Below are positions 23,852 to 37,747 of a DNA stretch of 64,000 nucleotides, piece after piece; position 1 is the stretch's first letter, and every line of letters starts with the position of its first letter. This DNA is from Tetrahymena thermophila SB210 (taxonomy: Eukaryota; Ciliophora; Oligohymenophorea; Hymenostomatida; Tetrahymenidae), in contig NW_002475968.1 in the NCBI RefSeq assembly GCF_000189635.1, positions 97,522 through 161,521 on the forward strand. The letters are read 5' to 3'. The notes beneath the pieces are model-generated. The model was given only the letters and a program-made list of their open reading frames with translations, was not told where the DNA came from and searched no databases. The position numbers and the translations under genes are program-made.

Positions 23852-24863
23852 AAGAAAGGAAAATTGTTGCTTGAATCTTTAGTAGTATAAAATAAAATAT
23901 ATAATCATAATATTAAAGTAATTTATATATTTTTTTTGTAGTTTAGATTTAAAATAAGTTAATAAACTTTAAAATATATAATGAATTAATTTATAATATA
24001 TTTTTTTTTAATTTTTAATAAAATTGGCAAAAGATATGAATTAAAAAATAATGTCTTTTTTCTTAGTATTATTAATCACCTAATTTGAAAGGTATTGAAT
24101 TAATTCAGTTTTCTTTACCTTTAACTTTCTATTCTTCATAAAAAAATTTTATGCTAATTTAAAGAATACAATATTATAATTTATTAAAATAAATAAAATA
24201 GAGAAATTAATTATTGCAACTGAATTTTTGTGATTTAAAAATAAATAAATATATTACTACTATCAATTATATAAATTTCAATACTTTTTTTGCTTATTTA
24301 TATTTCTATTCAAATTAAAATAAGCAGATAACATAATTTAATAAATTATGCTTAAGAAATATGATATAATTTTGGTTATAAATAAGTAAATAAAATAATT
24401 TATTGTTTCTTGAAGTATAAAAAATAAATTACATCTCAAAAAAATTAATAATTTAATATCTATTAGATTTTAATATTTTATGTATCTAAAATTGATTATT
24501 TGAGTGAGTGAGGGAATCAATAGTTATTTGAGTTAACTTTGTCTAACTTAAAATTGAAAAATTAATAAATCAATTAAAGAGTCAATATTTACTTTTGCTC
24601 ATGAATTTAAAGTAATAAGGAACGAGCAATCTTAACTTCACTTTAACTATACGGATTTATTTAAAATTAAGCAAATTTATATAAAATGTAAATTATTAAT
24701 TGAATAGTTAGATAAATTCATTTTCATTTACATTAAATTTTTTTTTAATTAACTCTTAAAACAATTAAATTCTCTTAATATTATTTGAAGCTAAAGGCTA
24801 TTTTTGATTTATTATTAAATATACTCACAAAGTAGATTTTAGATAAAAAATTAATTAGGTAAA
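23852..24863. other. Spacer upstream of channel 2
   Basis: AT-rich; 24480-24660 repeats sequence found at 21241-21430. The motif TTAGGTAAAATGAGT just before the channel start is shared with channel 4 (and, loosely, channel 3), suggesting a conserved leader or a 5' UTR splice acceptor. Confidence 0.6.
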
Positions 24864-27800
24864 ATGAGTATGCCATCCCTGGAATACTACTATAAATAAA
24901 ATAAATATCCAAATCAAAAATCATAGTTTTCATTATAAAACTAATAATCTATTGGTTTCGTAATTGATGAACAGCAACTTCCTCAAGAGAGTTAATTAAG
25001 CAGAAAGTGTTAGAAGAATTTATTCGAGATATAATGCACTGAAGTAGAGCTAGGACTTAATGGAGATCAAACTATATCTAACAATAGTGTATTTATGCTA
25101 AATAATAATAACTCAATATTGGATAATCTATTCTAAAATACAGAAGAAGCCAAGATTAAGTAAAGTAATTGCTCTGATAAATAAAGATAAGAAACATAAA
25201 TCTCTGATTAAAATCTTGCACTCAATTAAACAATTAATAAATGCTAAGATCACATAAATAATTAAGATGAAGGAAATATTTTTAATAAAATATTTAAAAG
25301 CGATGTCTAAGATATGAAGGATATTAAAAAGGGTATTTAGGAAAGCTCAATTAAGAAACTTTAGAAATCTTAGACAACGATTAAAGATTAAAAAAAGAAA
25401 AATGATTTGATGATTGATAAGTAGAACGAAATGGATTTGATAAGATAAGATGTAAATTTAAAATCCCCTTCTGAGTGTGTAGGATGGATACCAGAAGAAA
25501 TCATATACGAAAAAAACATCTAAGAAATGAATAAAAAACTTACTCTGGCTGTAAAAAATAACTTTAATAAAGCTGCAACCTAGAATTATAAAGAAAAGAA
25601 GTACTAGTAGAACTTTTAAAAGGCAGCAGAAATTGTAAATAGACTTTTAAATACATCAATGAATAGAGTTATGAGAGTTAGATAGCATGTCAGAAATTTT
25701 ATAATTTTTCTAAAGCTTAGGTACATAAACCGCAAAATTGATGATCTGACTGACAATGATTACAATTCAATTAATGATTTGAGCAATTTTTATAGGTCAC
25801 ATAAAAAAAAAAAGAATAATAAAAAGTTTATGAAATACTTCAACTTTATATTTAAGTTAAGCTAAAAGGTACCTATTTTTATGCCTACAGACACTTTGAG
25901 AGTTGTTTGGGATGTTGTTTTAGTTTTATTTACTTATTTTTTCCTCTACTTTTACTCAATTTTAATGTTTTTTGCTTCAGATACTCCTGATACTGAATTT
26001 ATAAAAGATTTTTACTTTTGCACATTTTTTATTTTTATTATCGATGCTTTGATCAAATTTAATACAGCATTTTTTGATAAAGATTTAGTGATTATAAAAA
26101 GAAGGTAAATAGCAAAATAGTATATTCTATCAACAGTTTTTTTCACAGACCTTATAAGCCTATTGGTATTAGGAATCAAAGTCATTAAGAAAAGCAATTA
26201 TATAGTCTATAACCCCAATCACGATTTGCTAACATATGGTTTTAATATGCTCATATTTTTTAAAGCAAATGGAATGTAAATGAAGAAAATGAGCTTTGAC
26301 TATGTTTTTACTCTTAAGGAAAGTGAGAAACATGTAATAAAACTGATTAACTAACTATTAAGCGTTATTACTGTTGCACATATAGGTAAAAATTTAAATA
26401 CAAGATAATATTCTAATATATTTTTATTTTTTTAAATAATTATTTATATTAGCTGCAATTGGTTGGTATTTTCTGGGCGTGTAAGAAGATTTAAATATGA
26501 ATTAACCTAATTGGTTAAATAAATTAAACATCTAAGAAGATTTATATTATCATAAATATATTTATGCTATTTATTGGTCAATAACTACTATGACAACAGG
26601 TATTTATAACCTATCTAAACAGTCAATTAAATTTTAAATATTCTTAACAATAAACAAATTTTAAAAGCAAAAAAAAATTACAAATAAAGAGTCAAAATAT
26701 ATTTAATATATTCAATTTTATTTAACAATAAAGTTGGCTATGGAGATATAACAGCATCAAATTATGGAGAAGCTTTGTATATTTCAATAAATATGCTTTT
26801 TTTCAGTTGTGTTTTTGCATACTCTATAAATAATATAGGATTTATATTGCAAGAAATTGAAAAATCTTCAAAATAGCTTAATGATAAAATAATTACTATG
26901 CAGAGGTATTATTTTAAAAATATATTTTTGTTTCTTTCTTCAATATTTTTATTAAAATACATAAATTTTAACATTCTGAAAATTTCCCATAACCCCCCCC
27001 CCCCCCTCCCTCCATTAAAGTATGAATAACAAACTTTAATTGAACAGAAGTTTATTTTTTATGTATTAAGTAATTTATAAAATAATTAATGAAATTAAAA
27101 ATATATTTTAGGATTAAATTTGACAAATATTTTTTAATTTAAAGATATCTTAATAGAAAAAATGTTAATGTTTCACTAAAAAGCAGGATAAGACACTATT
27201 TATCATTTTTAGCTCAAGAATAAAAAGATAGAGACAAATAAGCAGAGGATTAAATTATAGCGAGTTTATCAAATAAGTTAAGAGAGGAAATAACAATTGA
27301 AATAAATTCTAAGATTTTAAACAAATATAACATATTTAGTTCTAATTTTTCAAAATAAACGTTGGATAAACTAGTTTTTAAAATGACAGAAGTTTTAATA
27401 AACCCTAATGAGATTATTTTTAAAGAAGAATAAAATGATGACATGTCTATTTATTTTATTTAAAGTGGAGTGATTGAAATTTATTAACAATCAATATAGA
27501 AATTAGGAAAAGCAAGTGTCATTCAAACACTAAGAGATGAGAGTTTATTTGGGGAGATTTCATTTTTTTCTGGACTTTCAAGGAAAGCTTCAGCTAGAAG
27601 TATTAATCTTTCTACACTTTACAAAATTTCAAGAGAAGATTTTATTGAAGTCATTCATGAAAATAGTGAAGATTATGAAAGATTTAAAATGATCTAGGAA
27701 TAAATTATTTTTTAAGGTGAACTACCATTGCTTCATGTAGAATGTTACAATTGCTAATAAATAGGGCATATTTCAAGTTAATGTCCTAAGACTCACCAAA

Positions 27801-29722
27801 TTTTAGATAAATAATTTATTGTTTTAAAGGAAATATACTCTATATTTCAGTATAGAAGCTATGTTGAACGAAAATTAGAAAAAAACAATTTCAGGCCTTT
27901 GTAAATTTCTTTAAAATAATATTTACAAAAAAATAATAATTAAAAAAAATTTATAAATAGCAATTTGATTTCTAAAAATTAAGATATGAGTAAACTGCTG
28001 AAGTAAAATTTGTAAAATGAGAACAGTTAAATTTAGCTTATGTTTGATTCAGATGATCAATATACAAGATCTTCTTATTATAATTCTGAAGATCAAGAAG
28101 ACGATGAATACGAAGAGTGTGATGAAGACCTTTCAAGTTCTAATTCTCCTACAACAAATGCCGATAATACTTCAATGAAATCTTCTTTTAATAATTAAAA
28201 AAAAAGCCCACTAATGAAAAAGAAGACTTGTAAAAAAAAAGAAGCTTCTAAAAAATATTTAGATAGCAATTTGCTTGGTGAGGATATTAATTCTTTACTT
28301 AATTCAGATGCTTAAAGCAATACTTATAATATGGTTTCAAACTTAGCAAATGAAAATCCTGATTAGAGAAAAAGCTATATTAAAAGTTTTAATTTTTCTA
28401 ATAAAGATAAATCTTTAGATGACATCGAACCACAAAAAAGTTATGCTAATTTAGACACAAGTCATTAATTATCAAATAATAACTTTATCACCTCAGATTT
28501 ATATTAAATTAAGTCTTACACGCAAACAAAATTGGATTTAGAGTAAAATTCTTAAGATCCTTCCTAAAATTATAAAATTGAAGATGAAGGATAGATAAAA
28601 GAAATACAAACAATAAAAAAAATGAAAATGTAAAAATCATCTGAATTAAGTGTAGATAATAAATCGTAATTAGATTATTCAAAGCAGTAGATAAAAAGGT
28701 AAAGCTATTCAGGTTCAGGTTTATAACATTAATTTATAAAAAGAAGCTCCTTTAAGATATAATAAGATGAATAGCAATAAATATAACAAAATCTCAAAAA
28801 TCAAGAGTAAAATTTAAATTAACAAAACAAAAGGATAAGTATCCTTTTAACTTAAATGAACAATAATTAAAATTACATTACTAAAAACGTCTAAGAATAA
28901 CATAATTATAGGAATTCAATAGATTAAATCTTATTGCAAGGTATTTTAGTTAATAATATACTTTAATCTTAATTAAATTTGTAACAAGAGCAATCCTTTA
29001 AGCCTTCTAAAAATTTAGAACCAAATTCGATAGATAAAAAAAGAAACAGCATATTGCTATAAAACTTAAGTCATCATTAAAATAAAAAAAATTCAATGAT
29101 CTCAATAAAAGAACCTATTGAAGAGGAAACAAATAATAGTTACAAAAGTGCACACTAATCAAAAGTAGCTTCATAACATAAAAATCCTATTTTTAAAGCT
29201 ACTAGTAAAGAAATGAATGAGAATAATAAAAATTAGACATAATAGCCAGCTTAAAATAACTAAATGGTAAATAGCAATGATTTATAAATTGTAGAGAGAC
29301 TTTCAAAGTTGCTACTGAATCCATAACTACCTTTACTATTCTAGTATACTTCTGGAATGAGCTTTAGAGAAATGACTTAAATAAATAATAGCAACAGCAT
29401 GGATGTATTTGATAAAATGCATAATTTTAAAAAGTTTTTCCCTCATAATAACCTTGACATTGTTCTAAATAAATTGAAGTTAATGTAATCAGAGCAAAAA
29501 AAAATGAAAAAGTAGAGGTAAATAAATAAACCACGTCGCTAAAATATTTTATTTACACGTTTATACACTAATGGAGAAATGACATCTGAAAAAATTAAAT
29601 TATTATAATAAGATTTTAATTTAGATAATTATAGGCCAACCTATCTTTCATATGGAGTTAGCAAAAGAAGAGGACTACAGTTTCCTAAATTTAATCACAA
29701 TTAATCAGCTTTATTTTCTTGA
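24864..29722 (+). CDS. Potassium channel 2 with cNMP-binding domain, CCHC zinc knuckle and long tail
   Basis: Predicted 1,442 residues; exons 24864-26385, 26453-26599, 26734-26905, 27145-27900 and 27991-29722. Visible domains: polar N-terminus with conserved GWIPEEIIYE; basic pre-S1 stretch (MRVRQHVRNF); S1 from residue about 343; S2 to S4; filter TTVGYGD (555-561); S6 SCVFAYSINNIGFIL; C-linker; cNMP domain (about 680-790) with cassette FGEISFFSGLSRKASARS (749 on), keeping the Glu and a basic residue expected for cNMP contact; CCHC knuckle C814, C817, H822, C827; and a tail with acidic YYNSEDQEDDEYEE, SIDQILLQGILVNN, INKPRRQNILF and PTYLSYGVSKRRG. S4 has few spaced Arg/Lys. Between knuckle and tail a 90-nt intron (27901-27990, GTAAAT...ATGAG) is predicted. 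Its length is a multiple of three and it holds no TGA, so retention would also keep frame. Confidence 0.88.
26993..27006. repeat. C14 homopolymer in intron 3 of channel 2
   Basis: Fourteen consecutive C, then TCCCTCC, inside predicted intron 26906-27144. Striking in DNA where G/C runs longer than four are otherwise nearly absent. Confidence 0.95.
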
Positions 29723-31018
29723 ATATTAATTAATTAATTAACTAATACATTTTATATTAGTTAACTTATTTAGATTTTTATTTTAGTTTTCAAACTTTAG
29801 TAAAAATAATATTTGTTAAAGTAATTGGTAATAATTAATTTCAATTTAAAAAAGCATATGTCCACAAATATATTATTTATATCTGATAAAAAATACAAAA
29901 TAATAACTTTTTTAAAGGTTTATCTATATTAATTTCTTAAATAAATATTAACAAAAATATATTTTTATCAAAATTCAAGTTTATTAACTAAATTTACAAT
30001 TATTTTATATTTAGAAATAGTATGAAATTTATTTTATAATTAGTAATTAATTAATTAATTAAAAAAATAAATTTATTACTTTGAAATATTTTAATCACTA
30101 ATTATTAAGAGATTTTAGTTTTTTGAGAATCTAAAAATTAGAGATTAATTAATGGATAAATAAATGTTCTATAAAATAGTTTTTAATGAAGCAAGTCTAT
30201 ACATATTTCTTTTCTTTTTTTTAATGAAGAAAAATAAGTGGTGCCTTAGCTGTTATTTAAATCAAAGCAGGAGAAGTTATATTTGAGGTGAAAACATAAC
30301 ATAAAAAGATTGAGATAAAAATTTGAATTAATTAGGTTAATAAATAAGTAATTTAGTATTTGTAATTTTTGATTTTGTTTCTTTAACGCTAACTACATCA
30401 TATATCTAATAAGGTAAGTAAATTAAAGAAAATACATCATCTACTTATAAGATTTCCACAGAACCTTAAAACTAAATTTATTATTTATTTATTTATTTAT
30501 TTATAGGAAACATAAGTATTTAAAAAAAAAAAATAATATCTGCTTCATAGTAATTGTTTGGTTACTATCAACAACTTGTCAATTTTAGTAAAATATATTT
30601 TTTGAATTTTTATTCAGCTTTTTATGAGCTCTAATTGTTCCTATACTCAAAAATATAGGCAGTTAAACAAATGTAATTTATTTAGGAATTATATTTTTGT
30701 TAATGTAAATTACTAATAATTCATTAAAACTTAAATAATGTTTAAATGGTTGCTTTTACTATTTCAGCATTTTTTTATATAATTTTGAATTAATGAATAT
30801 GAATAATGATATTTTTTATGTAATTCTTTATAAGAACTGAATTCTATTGCTATTCATAATTGATGCTTCAAAAAATAAGTAAACTCCTTTGAGAAACTTT
30901 TAATATATAAAAAAAAGTGTTTAATCAAAACTGCTTCTTTATTATTAATTGAAATTATAGCATAATCAAAATTAAATAAAAAAATAAATAAATTAACAAT
31001 TTATTCATAGGTAGAAAA
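29723..31018. other. Spacer between channels 2 and 3
   Basis: AT-rich with TTAA and TATT runs and a TTTA microsatellite at about 30480-30504. A possible decayed DCTN6 5' fragment is listed separately. A leader resembling TAGGTA...ATGAGT precedes channel 3. Confidence 0.55.
30215..30310 (+). pseudogene. Possible DCTN6 fragment
   Basis: The strings GAAGAAAAATAAG, then AGCTGTTATTTAAATC, then GGAGAAGTTATATTTGAGG and AACATAA follow the same order as GAAGAAAAATAG, AGCTACTATCTTAAGTTAG, GGAGACATTATATTTGGAG and AACATAATTGAAG in the DCTN6 gene at 10360-10566, without the intron. The position just upstream of a channel copy mirrors the DCTN6-channel order at 10.3-11.5 kb. The match is short and degenerate and could be chance. 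Confidence 0.3.
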
Positions 31019-34000
31019 ATGAGTGTGCCTTCTCTTGAATATTAAAAATAATATATATATTCTATGCAAAAGTCATAATGCTCTATATAAAATTAATCTA
31101 TTAACATTATAGCTGATGAGTAGTAAGCACCTTAGGAAAGTTATTTAAGTAGAAAATGTTAGAGACATTTGTTTGAGACTAAGTGCGTTTAATTAGAACT
31201 AGGACTCAATGGAGACTATTCCTTATCTAATAATAGTTTGTTTATTTAAAATAACAATACAGTTTTTGATAATTTATAGCAGAATACAGAGAGTAACATT
31301 AAATAAACCAATCGTTCTAATAAAGAAAGATACGAAACATAAATATTTGAGCAACATCCCATAATTAAGAATCCAAAAAATGATTAAGTTTCAAGCATAA
31401 TGAATGAATAAGAATAAAAAAAATTTATTAACACAGATGAAAATGTGTAATAAACTGCATAAGTTTCTAAAAATAGTAAATAATCCTTTAAAAATGGCAT
31501 ACAATAAGTCTAAACACTGAGTATTGATAAATCTTAGGCCTCAATTAGAGAATAGAAAAAGATAAGTGATTGTAATTTAGATAAATAGTTTATTAAGGGT
31601 GACAGTCGATTAGATGAAAGTTCGAAGATACCATCAAAATGCTGTGGATGGATACCAGAAGATATTATATTTGAAAATAACATCCATTAATTGAATAAAA
31701 AAGTGACTCTTGTTGCTAAAAATAACTTTAGTGATAGCAAAATATAAAATCACAAAGAAAAGAAATACTAGTAGAACTTTTAGAAGGCAGCAGAAATTGT
31801 AAATAGACTTTTAAATACATCGATGAATAGAATTATGAGAGTAAGACAGCATGTCAGAAATTTTATTATGCTACTTAAGCTTAGATATCTTAACCGCAAA
31901 ATTGATGATCTTACTGATAGGGATTACGCATCAATTAATGATTTAAGCAATTTTTATAAATCACATAAAAAGAAGAGGAATAGTAAAGCTTTTATGAAAC
32001 ACTTCAACTTTGTAATTAAGTTAAGCTAAAAATTGCCTATTTTTATGCCAACTGACACTTTACGAGTTGTTTGGGATGTCATATTAGTTTTATTCACTTA
32101 CATTTTCCTATATTTTTACTCAATTCTTATGTTTTTTAACTAAGACAACCCTGATACTGAATTCATAAAGGAGTTTTATTTCTGCACATTTTTTATTTTT
32201 TTAATTGATGTTTTGGTCAATTTCAACACTGCCTTTTTTAACAAAGATTTAATAATAATTAATAGAAGATAAATAGCGAAATAGTATATTTTTTCCACTG
32301 TTTTTTTCACTGATTTCGTTAGCCTTATTGTATTAGGAATCAAAGTAATTAAGAGAAGCAATTTCATAGTTTATAATCCAAATCACAATTTATTAACATA
32401 CTGCTTTAACATGCTAATATTTTTTAAAGTAAACGGAATTTCCTCAAAAAAAAAAGGATTTGACTATGTTTTTACACTAAAAGAAAGTGAAAAGCATGTA
32501 ATAAAATTAATTAATTAATTATTTAGTGTTATCACTGTGGCACATTTAGGTAAGAGCTAGATTTAATTTAGATATTTATTATTTAAGTTGCTCATTATAT
32601 TAATTTTTTATTATCTATATAGCAGCAATTGGTTGGTATTTTCTTGGCATATTATAAGTTGTGAATGATAACTAAACGAACTGGTTAGTTAAATTAAATA
32701 TTTCTGAAGGTGTATATTACCAAAAATATATATATTCTATTTACTGGTCAATAACTACTATGACAACAGGTTTTTATTTACTAATTAATTATTTATTTAT
32801 TGATTATTTTTAAAAAGCCAAATTAAAAATCTATTCTTTAAAATCTTTTAAAAATAAATCAATTGAAAAAAACATTTTTTTTAAAAAATAAACTAATAAA
32901 TTAAGTTTAAATTGATTTTTTTTTAATAAAGTTGGATATGGGGACATTTCAGCAACAAATTATGGTGAAGCTTTATATATTTCTATAGTTATGCTTTTGT
33001 TTAGTTGCGTCTTTGCTTATTCAATCAACAACATAGGATTCATCTTATAAGAAATAGAAAAATCATCAAAATAGCTTAATGATAAAATAACTACTATGCA
33101 GAGGTACTAAATTAAATAATATAAAATAAATAAATAAATTTGATGTTTTAAATTCTATTTACCATTCAATCTTAAAGCAAATAAGAAATAAATAAAAGAA
33201 AAATAAATATTTATTTGTTTATAAGTTTAAATTTGTTTTATTAATATTAAATTACACTTTTTATCAAATAAATTAAGGTATCTAAACAGAAAAAAAGTTA
33301 ATATTTCTTTGAAGAGTAGAATAAGACATTACTTATCGTTTTTAGCTTAGGAATAGAGAGATAGAGATAAGCAGGCTGAAGATGAAATTATTTCAATTTT
33401 ATCAAATAAATTGAGAGAGGAAATAACAGTTGAAATAAATTCTAAAATTTTAAATAAATTTAACATCTTTAGCTCAAATTTTTCTAAGCAAACTTTGGAT
33501 AAATTAGTATTTAAAATGACAGAAGTTTTAATAAATCCCAACGAGATTATTTTCAGAGAAGAGCAGAATGATGACATGTCTATATATTTTATCTAAAGTG
33601 GAGTCATTGAAGTCTATTAACAATCAGTATAGAAATAAGATAAAGTAACTGTGATTTAAACTCTAACAGATGAGAGTCTATTTGGAGAGATCTCGTTCTT
33701 CTCAGGGTTATCTAGAAAAGCTTCAGCTAGAAGTATTAATCTTTCTACTCTCTACAAAATATCCAGAGAAGATTTTATCTATATAATTCAAGAAAATAAT
33801 GAAGATTATGAAAGATTTAAAATGATATAGGAATAGATTGTTTTCTAAGGAGAGCTGCCTTTACTTCATGTAGAATGCTATAATTGTAAAAAAATAGGGC
33901 ATATTTCAAGCTCATGTCCTAAAACTCATCAAATTTTTGATAAGTAATTCATAATTCTAAGAGAAATCTACTCATCATTTCAACAAAGAATCTTCTTTGA

Positions 34001-35901
34001 TCGCACCAGATATAAAAATAATTTAAAGCCACTGTAATTTTTTTTTTTCTCAATAATTCTCATTTAAAATTAAAAAAATAATTAAATAAAGAAATTTGAT
34101 TTAGGACAATCAAAATGTATGCAAGATTCTTAAATAAAATTTATAAGATGACAACATTTCAATTGAAATTATGTTCGATTCTTGCAATAGATATACAGGA
34201 TCTTCTTATTATAACTCAGAAGATTTAGAAGACGATGAGTATGGCTAGTGTGATGAATATGCTACGAGCTCAAACTCGTAGACAAATATTGATAACTTTT
34301 CAAATAAGTCATCTTTAAATAACATAAAAAATAATGCATTGCAAAAAAAGAAAACTATGAAAAAAAAAGAAGTGTCAAAAAAATATTTGGATAATAATCA
34401 AATTTGTGAAAATATAAGCTCAATTCTTAACTCAGATTAATATTGTAATAGCTAAAAAGTTATTTCAAATAATATAAATGATAATTTAGAAATAAAAAAA
34501 AGCTATGTTAAAAGTTTTAATCTCTCAAACAGATAAAAATCATTAGATGACTTTGAAAAAATAAAAAGTAGCTAAAATTTAGAATAAAATAATAATTTTA
34601 ACAACTCTGACATATAGCATTCTAAATCATAGATTTAAATAAAAGCTGATTCGGAGCAATTTCAATAGAATATTAAAGCTTATTCCTAAACAAATAAAAA
34701 TGAAGTTGATGGAGATTAGGAATAAAGCAACATTTCATAAATATTTAAAAAAAGAAAAAGTTAAAAATAGCAAGAGCAAATTAATAATACAAACACTGAT
34801 ATTAAACTTCAAACAGAATATCCAAAATAGCAAGCTAGATTTTCAAGTACGTCAGGTTCAACTTTGTAATCTTAGCAATTGAAAATGCCTTCATAAAAGG
34901 TTTAAGATGAGCTTCAATTAAACATAAACTAAAATTTAAAAGGCTAAGAATTTAATATTAATTAGTCAAATAAAAGAGTAAGTACACTCCTGAATCAGAT
35001 AAGTAATAACCATAATTAAATTCTAAAAAATTGTACAGAATAAACTAATTACAGAAACTCTATTGATTAAATTTTACTATAAGGAATTTTAGTTAACAAT
35101 TTGATTCAATCTCATTCCTCCTAAAATATTTTACCAATAGAACAATCATTTAAGTATTTGAAAAAAGCAGATGGTGATTTAGAAAAAAAGAAAAATAGCA
35201 TATTATTATAAAACTTCAGTCTAAACAACAACAAAAGCTCAATAAACATTACAAAAGAATTCATTGAAGATTAAGCAGCTGTTAGCCATAAAAATTTATC
35301 TTAAATAAAAACGAAATAATCAATTGGGAAAAGCTCTATTCTTAATGCTTTGAGTAACATAAATAATATTGATGGTAATACTAATGATTTAAATAATAAA
35401 AATAATAATAGCAAATTGTTATAAGCTTAAAATAGCTAAATTACAAATGGTAATTAATTATAAATAGTGGATAGACTTTCTAAGCTATTATTGAATCCAT
35501 AGCTTCCTCTATTACTCAAACTCACGTCTGTAGGAATGAGTTTTAGAGAAATGAATTCAATAAACAGTAATAACGCTATGGATATGTTTGACAAGATGCA
35601 TAACTTTAAAAAATTTTTCCCTCACAACAACATTGAAAATGTTTTGAATAAACTTAAATTGTTGTAGTTAGAATTAAAAAAATAAAAAAAGCAGAAGCAA
35701 ATAAATAAGCCTCGCCGCTAAAATATATTATTCTTCCGTTACTATTCCAATTGTGGTTCTTAAGTACATGATAATTTAAAATTATTACAACAAGAATTTA
35801 ACATCGATGATTACAGACCAACTTACCTTTCTTATGGTGTTAGCAAGAGAAGAGGATAACAATTCCCATGCAATAAGCATAACTTAACTTTATATTTTTG
35901 A
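31019..35901 (+). CDS. Potassium channel 3 with cNMP-binding domain, CCHC zinc knuckle and long tail
   Basis: Exons 31019-32549, 32623-32769, 32932-33103, 33278-34033, then a tail in frame to TGA 35899-35901. If joined at the position homologous to the other copies (tail from 34122) the protein would be 1,461 residues. Domains match channel 2: filter VGYGD (560-564), phosphate cassette FGEI (752-755), CCHC knuckle C817, C820, H825, C830, and a tail ending DDYRPTYLSYGVSKRRG. The odd point is the last splice. Where channels 1, 2 and 4 have ...TGAG before the tail, this copy has ...TATG, so no AG lies at the right phase. Either another route is used or this channel ends at an in-frame TGA about 115 bases into the unspliced intron. 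The tail itself has no TGA, which argues it is still translated. S4 is poor in charge, as in the paralogs. Confidence 0.8.
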
Positions 35902-37747
35902 ATATTTTAATTATTAATCATTATTATTTATTAAGTTTATTATTTATTTAAAGAACTTCCAGGTTTTATATTCATGCAAATTTATAAATGCAGTTACATA
36001 CGTAAGTAAGTATTTTATTTATTTATTACATGGATTTCTGATAAACTTTATAAACCTTTTCTGGTGGGGGTATTTGTTAATTAATACAGGTTACTTACTG
36101 ATTTCTATTGTTTTTTTAAACTATAGCTGATAATGATAGTTATAAAAATTAATTTTTTAATCTATCCCTGTTGTAAATTTTGAACTATCCGGTGGAAACA
36201 TCCAGTAGACTATAAATAATGTTATTATGACATCTTTTTTTAACAATTATTAGATGTGAAAGTACTTAGAGGCAAGATTCTACATATATAAATAAAAATA
36301 TATAATCCAATTTCAGTTAGGTATTAAATTATCTTTTAATGTAAATTTGTCAAACTTACTCATATTATCATAAGATTTTAGTAAGTTTTTAATTTTAAAT
36401 TCACAATATGGTCAAATGATAGTTCTTCATTACAATTTTTTAATTTTTTACATCTCAGAAAAAATATTTAAATTACAAGAAAATTCCCTACTATTTTGAT
36501 ATTTGATGATAGTTAAGAAGCTTGAATCTATACAGAAATAGTTGGTTAATAGAGGGATTTTTTTAAATTTTTACTGCTTTTATATTATTATTAATAATCA
36601 ATACAATTTTTTACTCTAACTTCTCATTATATAAGCAGACTTATACTAACTAACTAAAGGACCAAAATAGAGTTGAAAACGAAATTTATATTTATTAAAT
36701 TTATGATAAATACAGAAAAATAAAGTGATTTCTTTAGTGTAGATAATTCTAAACAAATGAAATATTGAGTTAAATGAAAGTTGTGGCAATTATTAAAAAA
36801 AATCGCAAAACTAATACTGGCTGTAAATTAATTCATAAGAAGAATATGTTTAACAAGTATTAATTTTTGTTAAAACTGAAAAGATAAATTTAATAATTTT
36901 TCTTTTAATTCAAAAATAGGTAGAGTGAAAAAAAATGCTTCTGCATGCATAATTATTATTATATATATTTCAGGTAAAAAAACATAGTTAGTTAATTAAG
37001 ACTTAGAAATAGTGTAGGAAAAATGAATTAATATAATAAATGTGAAGAAGAGCTTAACACAATAAATCTGAAATTTAATTTAGTTTATCATAAATAATAA
37101 CTTATAAAATAATTTCTAGAAATATTGATAAATAATATAAATTTACAACACTAAATAAATAAAGCCTTACGAAATATTTTTAAAAGTAATTTCATTCATT
37201 TATTTATTTAATCGTAATTCGTTTTTTTAAAATTCAAAAAATTATTATTAAAGCTTAAATAAATGAAAATTAAGGTTTTAAAGTATTTAATTTTGATAAA
37301 ATACTTTATTAAAATGATGAAATTAGCTAATATTACACATTATCTACTTTTTCCAATTGGAAAAATCCATTCAAATAAATATCATTTTTATATTATTCAT
37401 CTTTATAGAATTGATTGTTTATTTTTTTATTATGAATGAATGGTTAATAAAATAAATCAATAATCTGTCTTTTCGCTTTCACTCTCATAAATAAACTAAA
37501 GTTAAATTTTAGAATAATATTGATTGATTTCATTAATCTTAATGAAAAAAAAAAATTTTTTTTATATACTTTACGAATCAACATAGTAAAATTTTCTTTT
37601 GTTCATTTTTATTAAGAATTTAAATTACAATAAATAAATTGCCTTTTCTATCAAATGAATGTTTTTTGAATATAAGCATTTAAGTTTACTTTTAATTAAT
37701 ATACTTAATAATTAATAAAACAAAGTGTTGATTTATAGCTAGGTAAA
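35902..37747. other. Spacer between channels 3 and 4
   Basis: About 1.8 kb of AT-rich DNA without a supported gene, the longest gap between adjacent intact channels apart from the relic region. It ends in GCTAGGTAAAATGAGT, the leader motif shared with channel 2. No decayed channel exons recognised. Confidence 0.6.

Larger units (their letters stand above)
21950..24000. repeat. Segmental duplication, copy B (approximate limits)
   Basis: Second copy of the unit at 17400-19870, same orientation, carrying channel relic B and secreted gene B. It is more compact than copy A and more diverged in the relic than in the secreted gene, as expected if only the secreted gene is under selection. Confidence 0.7.

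Noticed and set aside
36001..37400. Search for a third relic or another gene in the spacer between channels 3 and 4
   Set aside because: Scattered short matches only; no ordered similarity to channel exons and no frame with intron support.
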